DNA of 58,537 nt from Lentisphaerota bacterium (lineage in GTDB: Bacteria; Verrucomicrobiota; Lentisphaeria; Victivallales; Victivallaceae). Shown here piece after piece: positions 1-8,590 of the stretch. Numbering within the stretch: the stretch's first letter is position 1; every line of letters begins with the position of its first letter. Location of the stretch: contig SUWL01000009.1 of assembly GCA_015061495.1 (NCBI GenBank), positions 1 to 58,537 of the forward strand. Direction: 5' to 3'. The translations under genes and the position numbers were made by a program. Under the pieces are notes generated by a model. The model was given only the letters and a program-made list of their open reading frames with translations. It had not been told where the DNA came from and made no database searches.

Positions 1-2740
1 GTATCCAGCCGCCGGAAGAAACCGCCGCCGTTTCCATTTTTCCGCCACTGGAAACAAAGACCAGACCGCCATGGGAAACGACCGTATTATTGGCAAGACC
101 GCCGCTGGAAATGTAGGTTTTCCCGAAGCGGATCGTGCCATTGTTAAGCACCGCCCCTTTATCCACATAAAGTTGTCCCATATAGTAGACCGTGGCATTA
201 TCCGCTTGCGCACCGGAAGAAATGTACATTGAACCATAGTTGTCAATGGTGGTATTGGTGGCTTTTGCTCCGCCATTAAGGGTGATTTTGCCTCCGGAAG
301 AGACCACCGTTTTATCCGCTTTACCATTCTGATAGACGATGACATCACCGAAAACCGTGGCACTGCTGGCAGTCCCGCCGCCGTAAACATGGACCGAACC
401 GCTCTTTTGAATCAGGGATTTGACCATTTTTCCTCCGGCATAGATGAAACTCAAGCCGTTGGAGTTGACCGTCACATTATTGGCTGAAGCGGCATTGGAA
501 ACGTAGAATCTTCCGTAACCGTTGACCGTGGCATTATTGGCATGACCTCCATAGTAGAGATGTATCCAGCCGCCAGAAGAAACCGCCGCCGTTTCCATTT
601 TGCCGCCACTGGAAACAAAGACCAGACCGCCGTGGGAAACGACCGTATTGCTCGCCACGCCGCCGCTGGAAATAAAGAGTTTGCCGAAGCGCACCACGGT
701 ATTGTTGGCGACACCGCCTTTGGCAACGTGCATCTGTCCCATGTAGTAAACGGTGGCATTATTGGCGGCACCGCCGCTGGAGATCTGCATTGAACCAAAG
801 TTATCAACCACGGCATTTTCCGCTTTGCCCCCGGCACTGACAAATAATTTGCCGCCGGATGAAACAGTGGCTTTATTGGCTGCTCCGCCGCTATAAATAT
901 GGGCTTCACCATCGCGTTTGATCGCGGCGTTATTGAGTTTGCCCCCGGCGTAGACAAATGCCATACCTTTGGACGAAACGGTCGTTTTTTCCGCCGTTCC
1001 GCCATTGGAAACCATCATTTTGCCGTTGGAACTTACTGACGTATTATTGGCTGTTCCACCGCGACTGATGAACATCTCTCCGCCGTTATTGATATTTGTT
1101 TTTTCGGCTTTTCCTCCGGACAGTATACTAACATTTCCTCCGTAAAAAATGGAGGTGTTGCTTAATACTCCGCCATTACCGATTGACACGCTGCCAAAAC
1201 TGACAGTTGTATTATTGGCAGAACCGCCACTGAAAATATAGAGTTTTCCAAGTAGATCCACTGTTGTTGAGGTGACTTTACCTCCACTGACAAAAACTTC
1301 CCCGTAATTGATTGACGTATTATCGGCAGAACCACCGCTGGAAACGTAGAGCTTACCGTAATGATTAACAGTTGTTTTTGTCGCTTTGCCACCTGACAGA
1401 ACGTACATATAACCCTTACTGTCAACTATTGTATCAGTCGCACTTCCGCCAGAGCCGATATACATACTGTTGTTGTTATTGGCAATAAGTTTTACACCGT
1501 TGATATTGGCAGCTTTATTGACCAATGTGCCGGAACTGAAAATTTTGATTGGAATGGTTGTGACATGGATTGAACCGGAGATGCTTGTGTTGCCAACTTT
1601 GACTCTGATATCGTGTTTTCCCGCAGTCAGCTTGCCCGGGGCGATAGTATAGGAGTAATTAACCCCTATATAGCTGTCAAATGCTGCGACAGCACCGACA
1701 GAGGTGGTCCCGAGTAGTTTATCTCCATCATAAATGTATGCAGTTGTCGCTTTTGAGGCAACATCACCATAGTTTAATACCCGGAATCTGACTGTTAGAG
1801 ATTGGTTGTCCTGAACAGTGCTTTTGTCGAAAAATTCGAGATCCCACCGTCCTTTCCCGTGTTTGAGAGAAAGTTTTTCCTGGTATTCACGATTATGGTA
1901 TGACACCGAAATAGTATAACGCACTTCTGCAGAATAAGGGTATGAACCATTTACCTCTACATATGTTTCGACGGAATTCAATACACTGGGTGCCGGTTGT
2001 TGGAGAAAATACAAGGTTTTCGATGAACCAAATTTATCATAAATAACAACTTCCTGTGCATTATAATTCGCCAGTAATCTTACGCTGCAGTTGGTGGTTT
2101 TATCAAAAGAAACCTGCGAGACTGTTACTGCGGCATATTTTCCATCCGGGATGTCAATGTAATATATTGATGATTCTTTGAGATAGCCGTATTGGCTATA
2201 TGACTGGCTTGCAGTTCCTCCCCACATGCCGCCGCTTTTAATCGTCACAACATTTAACTCTGCAAAATCATTCAGATTGTTTTGAGAAACAGTGTGTTCT
2301 CTGCCTTCAACAATATGACCAAGTTCGTGATCAATTACGGATATAACAGTATTGACATCGTCGTTTTTGTCGGCAAAAACGAAAGCGTTGTCGTCTTTTA
2401 TCTGATTATTTTTATCAATGGTTTCAGCTAATCCGGCAAAGTTGCCGTATTCGTCAAAAGCATTGGTTTTGCCGATGAATACAGTACTGTATTGATTACT
2501 TTTTTCCGGCTTGTCTACCGTAAAAACGATATTTTGGGAAGCATATTTTTCGGAAAGTACCGTCAAGACATACTTCTTCTGTTCTTCCGTCATACCGGAA
2601 TCCGCAACTTTTACGTCCAGAGTCAAATCCAGATCCCGGTTGGTGTATTGGGTTTCTTCCCCGTCAAAATCCAGATATACGACCTGTTTTTCTGCTGCTG
2701 AAATTTGCGGCACATACTGCAATCCGCCATGGTTCTGCAT
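1..2740 (-). CDS. Giant AIDA-repeat protein with N-terminal zinc-peptidase-like domain (3' end beyond window)
   Basis: The frame is open from ATG at 2740 to the left edge (913 codons), so the C-terminus is missing. The first 160 or so residues resemble secreted zinc metallopeptidases: a YLDFDGE motif near residue 22 and HELGH at 138-142, with a further His at 149. The spacing to that His is one residue longer than in metzincins (HExxHxxGxxH). A CARDB-like beta domain follows at roughly 310-390. From about residue 430 to the edge there are some 26 AIDA-type repeats of 17-19 residues (pattern GG.A..T.V...G..YVSSGG), also organised in a longer unit: positions 1-440 repeat 562-950. Such repeats form beta-solenoid stalks in surface adhesins. 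No classical signal peptide is seen (MQNHGGLQYV...). An outer-membrane barrel or anchor may lie beyond the window. Function as a surface adhesin or protease is an inference. Confidence 0.85.
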   Translation of the reverse strand, partial: MQNHGGLQYVPQISAAEKQVVYLDFDGEETQYTNRDLDLTLDVKVADSGMTEEQKKYVLTVLSEKYASQNIVFTVDKPEKSNQYSTVFIGKTNAFDEYGNFAGLAETIDKNNQIKDDNAFVFADKNDDVNTVISVIDHELGHIVEGREHTVSQNNLNDFAELNVVTIKSGGMWGGTASQSYSQYGYLKESSIYYIDIPDGKYAAVTVSQVSFDKTTNCSVRLLANYNAQEVVIYDKFGSSKTLYFLQQPAPSVLNSVETYVEVNGSYPYSAEVRYTISVSYHNREYQEKLSLKHGKGRWDLEFFDKSTVQDNQSLTVRFRVLNYGDVASKATTAYIYDGDKLLGTTSVGAVAAFDSYIGVNYSYTIAPGKLTAGKHDIRVKVGNTSISGSIHVTTIPIKIFSSGTLVNKAANINGVKLIANNNNSMYIGSGGSATDTIVDSKGYMYVLSGGKATKTTVNHYGKLYVSSGGSADNTSINYGEVFVSGGKVTSTTVDLLGKLYIFSGGSANNTTVSFGSVSIGNGGVLSNTSIFYGGNVSILSGGKAEKTNINNGGEMFISRGGTANNTSVSSNGKMMVSNGGTAEKTTVSSKGMAFVYAGGKLNNAAIKRDGEAHIYSGGAANKATVSSGGKLFVSAGGKAENAVVDNFGSMQISSGGAANNATVYYMGQMHVAKGGVANNTVVRFGKLFISSGGVASNTVVSHGGLVFVSSGGKMETAAVSSGGWIHLYYGGHANNATVNGYGRFYVSNAASANNVTVNSNGLSFIYAGGKMVKSLIQKSGSVHVYGGGTASSATVFGDVIVYQNGKADKTVVSSGGKITLNGGAKATNTTIDNYGSMYISSGAQADNATVYYMGQLYVDKGAVLNNGTIRFGKTYISSGGLANNTVVSHGGLVFVSSGGKMETAAVSSGGWI

Positions 2741-2786
2741 AATATTATTCCTTATTGTGGGTATTTTACATTAATTCAAAAATAAT

Positions 2787-2815
2787 AATATAGCATGAAT
2801 TACTTATGTTTTCAA
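2787..2815 (-). promoter_or_regulatory. Promoter of the AIDA-repeat gene
   Basis: On the minus strand TTGAAA (2810-2815) is followed after 17 bases by TATATT (2787-2792). An AAGGAA ribosome site lies ahead of the ATG at 2740. The position fits a start point about 40 bases before the gene. Confidence 0.6.
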
Positions 2816-2912
2816 GCAGTTGTGAAAAACGCGATTAAAAATATCTCAACGGATGTGAAAAATGACGTTTGCCGCAGAAATATATATTTTTACACTTTTT
2901 TCAATAATCAGA

Positions 2913-2958
2913 TTGCAAATCCCGGCAATGATGTTATATTATCACCTCAAAGAGGTGA
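2913..2958 (+). promoter_or_regulatory. Promoter and hairpin at the amidohydrolase start
   Basis: TTGCAA (2913-2918), a 16-base spacer and TATATT (2935-2940) form a plausible sigma-70 promoter. Immediately downstream is a perfect inverted repeat TCACCTC-AAA-GAGGTGA (2942-2958) whose right arm is the ribosome site of the gene at 2961. Depending on the true start point it could be an operator or an RNA hairpin hiding the ribosome site. Confidence 0.5.
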
Positions 2959-2960
2959 AT

Positions 2961-3761
2961 ATGAAATATTTTGATGCACATACCCATATTTTTCCGGCTA
3001 AAATTGCGGAAAAAGCGGTGACTTTTCTGGAAAATTACTATCACCATCAGTGGCCTGGCGGCGGTGATACGACGGATTTGCTGGCGGCGATGGATGAGGC
3101 AAAGGTCGCCACATCCCTGATCTTTTCCTGTGCTACCAAACCGGAACAGGTGAAAGTCGCCAATGATTTTCTGGCGCAGGCGCAGCATGACCATCCCGGC
3201 AGATTTTATGCTTTCGGCACGCTGCATCCGGATTACCGGGACATCCCCGGTGAATTGCAGCGGATCAGAGAATTGGGGCTGAAAGGCTTGAAGATCCATC
3301 CGGACTTTCAGAAAATTTATATCGATGAACCGGATATGATGCGGATCTACGAGCTGGTCGGCGATCAACTGCCCATAACCATCCACATGGGGGATAAACG
3401 AACCGACTTTTCTTCCCCGTGGCGGCTTGCCAGAGTGCTGGATGCCCTGCCGCATTTGAAAATTATCGCCGCCCACTTCGGCGGATATTCCGAATGGGAC
3501 GAGGTAAAAAAACATCTGGTCGGCAGAAATGTGTGGTTTGACACTTCCAGTACCTTCTGGGAACTGCCGGCGGCAGAAGCCCGGCAGATCGCTCTGACTC
3601 ACGGTACTGATAAGATCCTTTTTGCCAGCGATTATCCGGCATCTCTGCCCGGTCAGGCGATCAAAGATGTATTGACTATGGAGTTGAGTGATGAAGATAA
3701 TGAGAAAATTTTTCACCTCAATGCCGAGAAACTTTTTGGATTGGAACTTCCTGAATTATGA
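2961..3761 (+). CDS. Amidohydrolase family protein (metal-dependent TIM-barrel hydrolase)
   Basis: This 266-residue protein begins MKYFDAHTHIFP, the metal-binding DxHxH motif of the amidohydrolase-2 family. Further ligands are visible in KIHPDFQ, IHMGD, AAHFGG and the late FASDYP motif, which supplies the catalytic Asp. Members hydrolyse or decarboxylate small ring or amide compounds in the cytoplasm; the substrate here cannot be told. ATG 2961 is preferred over in-frame upstream codons because AGAGGTG lies just before it and the conserved DAHTH follows at once. The gene overlaps uvrD by four bases (ATGA), so the two are probably translationally coupled. Confidence 0.85.
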   Translation: MKYFDAHTHIFPAKIAEKAVTFLENYYHHQWPGGGDTTDLLAAMDEAKVATSLIFSCATKPEQVKVANDFLAQAQHDHPGRFYAFGTLHPDYRDIPGELQRIRELGLKGLKIHPDFQKIYIDEPDMMRIYELVGDQLPITIHMGDKRTDFSSPWRLARVLDALPHLKIIAAHFGGYSEWDEVKKHLVGRNVWFDTSSTFWELPAAEARQIALTHGTDKILFASDYPASLPGQAIKDVLTMELSDEDNEKIFHLNAEKLFGLELPEL

Positions 3762-5797
3762 CTTCACAAGAGATTTTATCCCAGCTTAATAACGAACAGC
3801 GCACCGCCGCCGGTCAGCATACCGGACCGGTTCTGGTGCTTGCCGGGGCGGGAACCGGTAAAACCCGGGTGATCACCTTTCGCATTGCCAGTATGCTTGC
3901 CGCCGGGATCGCTCCGGAAAGCATTCTGGGCTTGACCTTTACCAATAAAGCCGCCCGGGAAATGCGCGAACGTCTGGCACAGCTGGTCGATGAGAGTGCC
4001 GCCAAACGGGTGACTTTGGGGACATTCCACAGTTTCTGTATCCGGATCTTGCGGAAACATATTGCCAAACTGGGGTTTCAGACCGGTTTTACCATCGCGG
4101 ATGAATCGGATCAGCAGGGGATATTCAAACAGGCTCTCGGCGAGTGCGGCTGCGCTTACGACGGCTTCCCGGCGGGCAAGGCTTTTGCCATGATCGGCAG
4201 TTGGAAAAACCGCCTGCACACCCCGGAATCCGCCTTGAAAAGTGCCGGAAACAGCTTCGAAGCCACCGTCGCCCACGTCTATGAGAAATACCGGGATCTG
4301 ATGGAAATGCAGAACCTGATCGACTTCGATGATATGCTGCTGCTGGCATGGCGGGTATTTACTGAACACCCCGATGTCCTCAAAGAGTATCAGACCCGGT
4401 ATGAATATTTGCTGGTTGACGAATATCAGGATACCAACGGCGCCCAGTTTGAACTGGTGAAAATGCTCGCCGGTAAGGCATGTAATTTGTGCGTGGTCGG
4501 TGACGATGACCAGAGCATCTACTCGTGGCGCGGCGCGGATGTCGGCAATATTCTGGACTTCCCCAAACTCTTTCCCGGCACGCTGACGGTCAAACTGGAG
4601 CAGAATTACCGTTCGACTTCTGCCATTTTAGAGGCGGCAAATACCGTGATCGGCACCGGGGTCAACCGCCATGAAAAACGCTTGTGGAGTGCGCTCGGTG
4701 CCGGAACCAAGCCAAAAGTGACCATGCTTGACCGCGATGATCTGGAAGCGGAATTCGTCGCCAATCTGATCCGTTCCCGTAAAAGTGAACGACCGGAATT
4801 AAGCTGGAAAGATTTTGCAGTTTTGTACCGTTCCAATCAGCTTTCCCGGCAGATCGAACAGGCTTTGATGACCGCAGGTATCCCATTCCGGCTGGTTGGC
4901 GGACAGCAATTTTTTCAGCGGCGGGAGATCAAAGATGCCGTAGCCTATTTGAAGCTGCTGGAAAATCCCCTGGATGATCAGAGTGTCCTGCGTATCCTCG
5001 CCGCTCCGCCCCGGGGGATCGGACCAAAAGCGGTCAAAGAACTTAAACGCCGCCGGGTCGAGGAGCATACTCCGATGTTCAAGTCGCTGAAAAATCCGGA
5101 GTTCGTCAAAACTCTGACCTCCAAAGGTACTGCGGAGTTGAATGAGATGCTCAAAGCCTTTGCCGAAGCACAGGAAAGTTTCAAAACTCCGGGCAATCTG
5201 GCGGGCAGGATCCTGCACTTTTTGCAGAGTGTCGGCTATTACGGCGGTCTGCAGAAAATTTACCGGGACCAGGATGACAGCATCAAACGGCGGGACAATG
5301 TTGACGAATTTATCAATGCCGTTGCCCAGTTTGAGAAAAAACACGGCAGTGAAGTGACTTTGAGCGACTATCTGGAATCCTATTCGCTCATGGAGGAAAA
5401 CGACCGGGTGCAGGAGGATTCTCCGGATGCCGATGCCGTGACATTGAGCTCTATCCATGCCGCCAAAGGTCTGGAGTATCCCGTGGTCATCCAGATCGCT
5501 ATGGAGCGCAATATTTTTCCCCATGAAAGGGCGTTGGAAGAGGACGGTTATGAAGAGGAACTGCGCCTCTTTTACGTAGCAGTCACCCGGGCAAAACAGG
5601 AGTTGTATCTGACCCGCAGCCGCAGCCGGATGGTGCGCGGTGTGGTGCGTCCGGCATTGCCGTCGCCCTTTCTGGAGCTGCTGGGTAAATCGGCGGACAG
5701 AGCCGAACAGGATGAATTGGTGAAACTTGCTGATGATGATACGGTTCGCAAAACTTTTGAAGATGCTATCAAAATGCTGCTGAATCCGGAATTATAA
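3758..5797 (+). CDS. uvrD: UvrD/PcrA-type superfamily 1A DNA helicase
   Basis: This 679-residue 3'-5' DNA helicase has all the main SF1A motifs. Motif I is AGAGTGKT at about 29-36, motif Ia is LTFTNKAA, motif II is DEYQDTN near 218, motif III is GDDDQSIYSWRGA near 248, motif IV is NYRST, motif V is SSIHAAKGLEY and motif VI is AVTRAKQ near 608. The length is slightly below the 700-740 usual for UvrD or PcrA, and it ends soon after motif VI, so the C-terminal Tudor-like tail is short or absent; Rep is the alternative assignment. It acts in nucleotide-excision or mismatch repair and replication restart. It starts inside the amidohydrolase stop codon. mutL lies about 26 kb away and is not in the same operon. 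Confidence 0.92.
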   Translation: MTSQEILSQLNNEQRTAAGQHTGPVLVLAGAGTGKTRVITFRIASMLAAGIAPESILGLTFTNKAAREMRERLAQLVDESAAKRVTLGTFHSFCIRILRKHIAKLGFQTGFTIADESDQQGIFKQALGECGCAYDGFPAGKAFAMIGSWKNRLHTPESALKSAGNSFEATVAHVYEKYRDLMEMQNLIDFDDMLLLAWRVFTEHPDVLKEYQTRYEYLLVDEYQDTNGAQFELVKMLAGKACNLCVVGDDDQSIYSWRGADVGNILDFPKLFPGTLTVKLEQNYRSTSAILEAANTVIGTGVNRHEKRLWSALGAGTKPKVTMLDRDDLEAEFVANLIRSRKSERPELSWKDFAVLYRSNQLSRQIEQALMTAGIPFRLVGGQQFFQRREIKDAVAYLKLLENPLDDQSVLRILAAPPRGIGPKAVKELKRRRVEEHTPMFKSLKNPEFVKTLTSKGTAELNEMLKAFAEAQESFKTPGNLAGRILHFLQSVGYYGGLQKIYRDQDDSIKRRDNVDEFINAVAQFEKKHGSEVTLSDYLESYSLMEENDRVQEDSPDADAVTLSSIHAAKGLEYPVVIQIAMERNIFPHERALEEDGYEEELRLFYVAVTRAKQELYLTRSRSRMVRGVVRPALPSPFLELLGKSADRAEQDELVKLADDDTVRKTFEDAIKMLLNPEL

Positions 5798-5822
5798 ACA
5801 GAATATCGAAAGGAGTTCAGGG

Positions 5823-6236
5823 ATGAAAAAATTATTGACTGCAGCGGTAATGGGGTTGGCTGTTACGGTGATCGCCGCCGGGCCCCGGGGAAAAATGATG
5901 GATCGCAAGGATGACTATCGTGATGACCGCAAGGAAGTTCGCAAGGAAGTTCGCAAGGATGACCACCGCATTAAAGCTGTTCCGCAGGCAAAAACGCAGA
6001 TCAAACCTGTTCCGCAATCTTCGCGTCGCCCGCAGGTGAAACCGGAGCCTCCGAAACATCACCGTCCGCAGGTGAAACCGGAGCCTCCGAAACATCACCG
6101 TCCGCAGGTGAAACCGGAACCCCCGAAACATCACCGTCCGCAGGTGAAACCGGAACCCCCGAAACATCACCGTCCTCCCAAGCCGGTGAAAGAGATGTCT
6201 TTCGGTGAAAGATTGCTGTGGGAACTGTTGTTCTGA
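5823..6236 (+). CDS. Small secreted proline/histidine-rich repeat protein
   Basis: This 137-residue protein starts MKKLLTAAVMGLAVTVIAAG, a clear signal peptide, after a strong AAAGGAG ribosome site. The mature part is very basic and charged (RKDDYRDDRKEVRKEVRKDD), then carries four perfect or near-perfect 12-residue repeats RPQVKPEPPKHH (36 bp each, 6027-6170) and a short C-terminal tail. The many His residues could bind metal. The first two and last two DNA repeats each share the same silent variants (gagcct versus gaaccc), a sign of recent duplication. It is not recognised as a known family. It follows uvrD by 25 bases and may be in the same transcript. Confidence 0.75.
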   Translation: MKKLLTAAVMGLAVTVIAAGPRGKMMDRKDDYRDDRKEVRKEVRKDDHRIKAVPQAKTQIKPVPQSSRRPQVKPEPPKHHRPQVKPEPPKHHRPQVKPEPPKHHRPQVKPEPPKHHRPPKPVKEMSFGERLLWELLF

Positions 6237-6250
6237 AAAAACGATCGGAC

Positions 6251-6310
6251 TTGACAAAAATCCTCCCTGATGCTATAGTATATAGTATGTATCTACTGAT
6301 ATCAGGGAGG
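6251..6310 (+). promoter_or_regulatory. Near-consensus promoter with 10-bp inverted repeat
   Basis: TTGACA (6251-6256), a 17-base spacer and TATAGT (6274-6279; a second TATAGT at 6281) make one of the best promoters in the window. A perfect inverted repeat places one arm, CCTCCCTGAT (6262-6271), between -35 and -10. The other arm, ATCAGGGAGG (6301-6310), lies on the ribosome site of the lipoprotein gene. The arm inside the promoter suggests a repressor operator rather than an RNA hairpin. Confidence 0.65.
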
Positions 6311-6316
6311 TTTTCT

Positions 6317-8587
6317 ATGAAAAAACTGTTGTTTTCAGGTGTATTGCTGCTGGTTGCCGGTTGTGCCAGTTCCGATCGGATGTTCCGCATGTCCGGCGGT
6401 GTTTTCGATGAGTATTCCGTCCCGGCAAAATCCCGTATCCGTTCCGAAAAATATCAGGCAGTTTCCCGTCAGATCAACTCTCCGGCGCGCGCCAATAAGA
6501 TTCAGGTTGCCGGGTTGGATGATACTCTGGTCAACATCTGGCCCTTCTTTTTCCGCAACAATGACTACTGGACAGTTTTGTGGCCGATGATCGACAAAGA
6601 TCCTTACGGCTTTGCTTTCCGTCCCTTTTACAACCATGAGGGGGATGATTACAGCGTGCTTTTTCCCTTGTGCGCATGGAATCCGGCGGCAGGTCACGGT
6701 TGGGTGACACTTTTCGGCTGGAACAAGGACGGTTTCGGTTTCATTCCACTTACCTGGCATAAAAAGAAAGAGTTCAGCGGTTCCGGATATTATACCCCGT
6801 TGTTTTTCTACAGTTACGATAATACTCCATTCAAATATATTCCCGCCAAACGCGTATACAACAGTGATTTGGTGAGCGTGGAGGAGGTCTGGTCAAGAAA
6901 TGAGTTATCCTGTTTCGCATTTCTTTTCTGCTATGACCGGGAGGTCAGAAAAAAAGCCGGTGATCAGCAGTTGCTTTTTAACCTCTTGTATGACGGGAGC
7001 AGTGCCAAAAGCAGGTGGAACTACTATTTTAACGGGAAAAAGCCTTTTCCGGCGACCAGGATGGAATTTGAGAAATTCCGTCAGGAAGTTTTTAACGGTT
7101 TGCCGGAAAAAACGGAGAAAAGTTACGGATTTCTGCCCCTGTGGTTCGGCTCTTTTGATGAGGACGGCGATTATATGAACCGTTTTATGCTGCTGGCGGG
7201 GAATCGTAAAAGCGGCAAAAATTTCAATTTTGACATTCTGGGTGATGTTATTGCCGGGTATGAAAAAATTGACCACTCCGGTTCTATATGGCATAGCAGA
7301 AAACAGCGCAGTTCATTTACCTCGTGGGTGATGCTTTCGCATTTCGCCAAAACTTTGCCCTATAAAAAAGATGCCCGGGTGGAAAATTTCTACAAACTCC
7401 GTTCGCTGTACCATTCCGGACAGCCTTTTGCCCAAAAGAAACCGGCGATCCTGGATGCGCTCAACGCCTTTGATCCGGCGGTGAAACTTCCGGATACGGT
7501 AGTGGATAATGACACGCTGCAGCTGTTTCTGATCGAATTGCGGAAAAAATACGATTTCCCGACTGATGCCGAATATTGCGGCAGGATCCTGCCGCTGATC
7601 TGGTACCGGAATGCCGTGGAGCGTTCTTACTGTGTGCTTCCGCCGCTGTTGACCTGGTGGAGCAGGGAAGGGGGGAACCGGTCCTTTACCTCCCTGCCGC
7701 TGCTGACCTGGGTTGACCGTTCCAAAAATCTGGATAAGACCATTATTTTCACTCCGCTGGGTTATTATGCCAAAGAGCAGCACCGGGAACGCAGCAATTA
7801 CCGTATTTTATCCAGAGAGCAGATCAAAGCCGGTGAATATGAGTGTGCCGAATTGCGTGACCGCTATGCTTTGTGCGGGCTTTTTTACCGGGGCAGATTC
7901 GGCTTCAATGTTGCCAAATCCGGAGTGGATGCCGGAATCGCCGATACTCTGCGCCGTAACTTGCGGGAACTTTACCAGACACAGGAGCAGATCGACCGGG
8001 AAACCGCCGCGATTGCCAAAGAGCGTTCGCTCGCCGACCGCTGGCAGCCTCAAGACGAAATCGAGCGTTTGCGGAAACTTATCCGCTATGAGGAGTTGAA
8101 AATCCGGCAGAAAAAACTGGATGAAAAAATCCAAAAGTACCGCACTGATGTCGATAAAGCCATGGAACGTGCCGGAAAAATCGGCTTCGCCGTCGAGCGC
8201 AAGGCTTTTGAGAAAAAAGCGGATGCCGGAAACGCTCTGGCGGAATTGATGGAGAATTTTACCGAATTACGCTTTTATGAAGATATCGGCAGCGGATTGT
8301 TTTTCAATAAGATGAAATATTATAACGGCGATTACAAATGGCATTTCTTGCACATCCTTGCCGGGGGCGAAAAAAATGGCAGCCGGGAGTCGGAACATGT
8401 ACTGCATCTGCTCTACCGTTACCGCAAAGAAGGCAACCGTTCGGAACGGATCTTTTTCCCATTTATTTCCACGGTAAAAGACGGGGAAAATTCAAGGGTG
8501 AGCTTCCTGTGGCGGGTCTTTTCATTGAGCAAACGTGACGGCAGGACCGGCGGATACATCTTCTTTATCCCTTTTGGAGATAATTGA
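6317..8587 (+). CDS. Large lipoprotein of unknown function
   Basis: The 756-residue product starts MKKLLFSGVLLLVAGCASS: a lipoprotein signal with lipobox LVAGC and acylated Cys at about 19. The ATG at 6317 sits 7 bases after AGGGAGG. The body has repeated aromatic-rich blocks in which short patterns such as WPFFFRNNDYW, LFPLCAW, FIPLTWHKK and LPPLLTWW recur; these look like repeated beta strands. A charged helical, probably coiled-coil segment follows (about residues 555-640, rich in E, R, K and Q). The C-terminus again has FLHILAGG and FPFIS blocks. I do not recognise the family. Repeated W/F..PL..W blocks suggest an outer-membrane-associated or beta-propeller-like fold, but this is a guess. 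It has its own strong promoter. Confidence 0.8.
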   Translation: MKKLLFSGVLLLVAGCASSDRMFRMSGGVFDEYSVPAKSRIRSEKYQAVSRQINSPARANKIQVAGLDDTLVNIWPFFFRNNDYWTVLWPMIDKDPYGFAFRPFYNHEGDDYSVLFPLCAWNPAAGHGWVTLFGWNKDGFGFIPLTWHKKKEFSGSGYYTPLFFYSYDNTPFKYIPAKRVYNSDLVSVEEVWSRNELSCFAFLFCYDREVRKKAGDQQLLFNLLYDGSSAKSRWNYYFNGKKPFPATRMEFEKFRQEVFNGLPEKTEKSYGFLPLWFGSFDEDGDYMNRFMLLAGNRKSGKNFNFDILGDVIAGYEKIDHSGSIWHSRKQRSSFTSWVMLSHFAKTLPYKKDARVENFYKLRSLYHSGQPFAQKKPAILDALNAFDPAVKLPDTVVDNDTLQLFLIELRKKYDFPTDAEYCGRILPLIWYRNAVERSYCVLPPLLTWWSREGGNRSFTSLPLLTWVDRSKNLDKTIIFTPLGYYAKEQHRERSNYRILSREQIKAGEYECAELRDRYALCGLFYRGRFGFNVAKSGVDAGIADTLRRNLRELYQTQEQIDRETAAIAKERSLADRWQPQDEIERLRKLIRYEELKIRQKKLDEKIQKYRTDVDKAMERAGKIGFAVERKAFEKKADAGNALAELMENFTELRFYEDIGSGLFFNKMKYYNGDYKWHFLHILAGGEKNGSRESEHVLHLLYRYRKEGNRSERIFFPFISTVKDGENSRVSFLWRVFSLSKRDGRTGGYIFFIPFGDN

Positions 8588-8590
8588 ATT

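Noticed and set aside
2934..3716. 260-codon minus-strand frame across the amidohydrolase gene
   Set aside because: Antisense to a gene with intact metal motifs; no ribosome site or recognisable protein.
6027..6170. Four 36-bp repeats considered as a CRISPR array
   Set aside because: The units are contiguous without spacers and encode an in-frame protein repeat.
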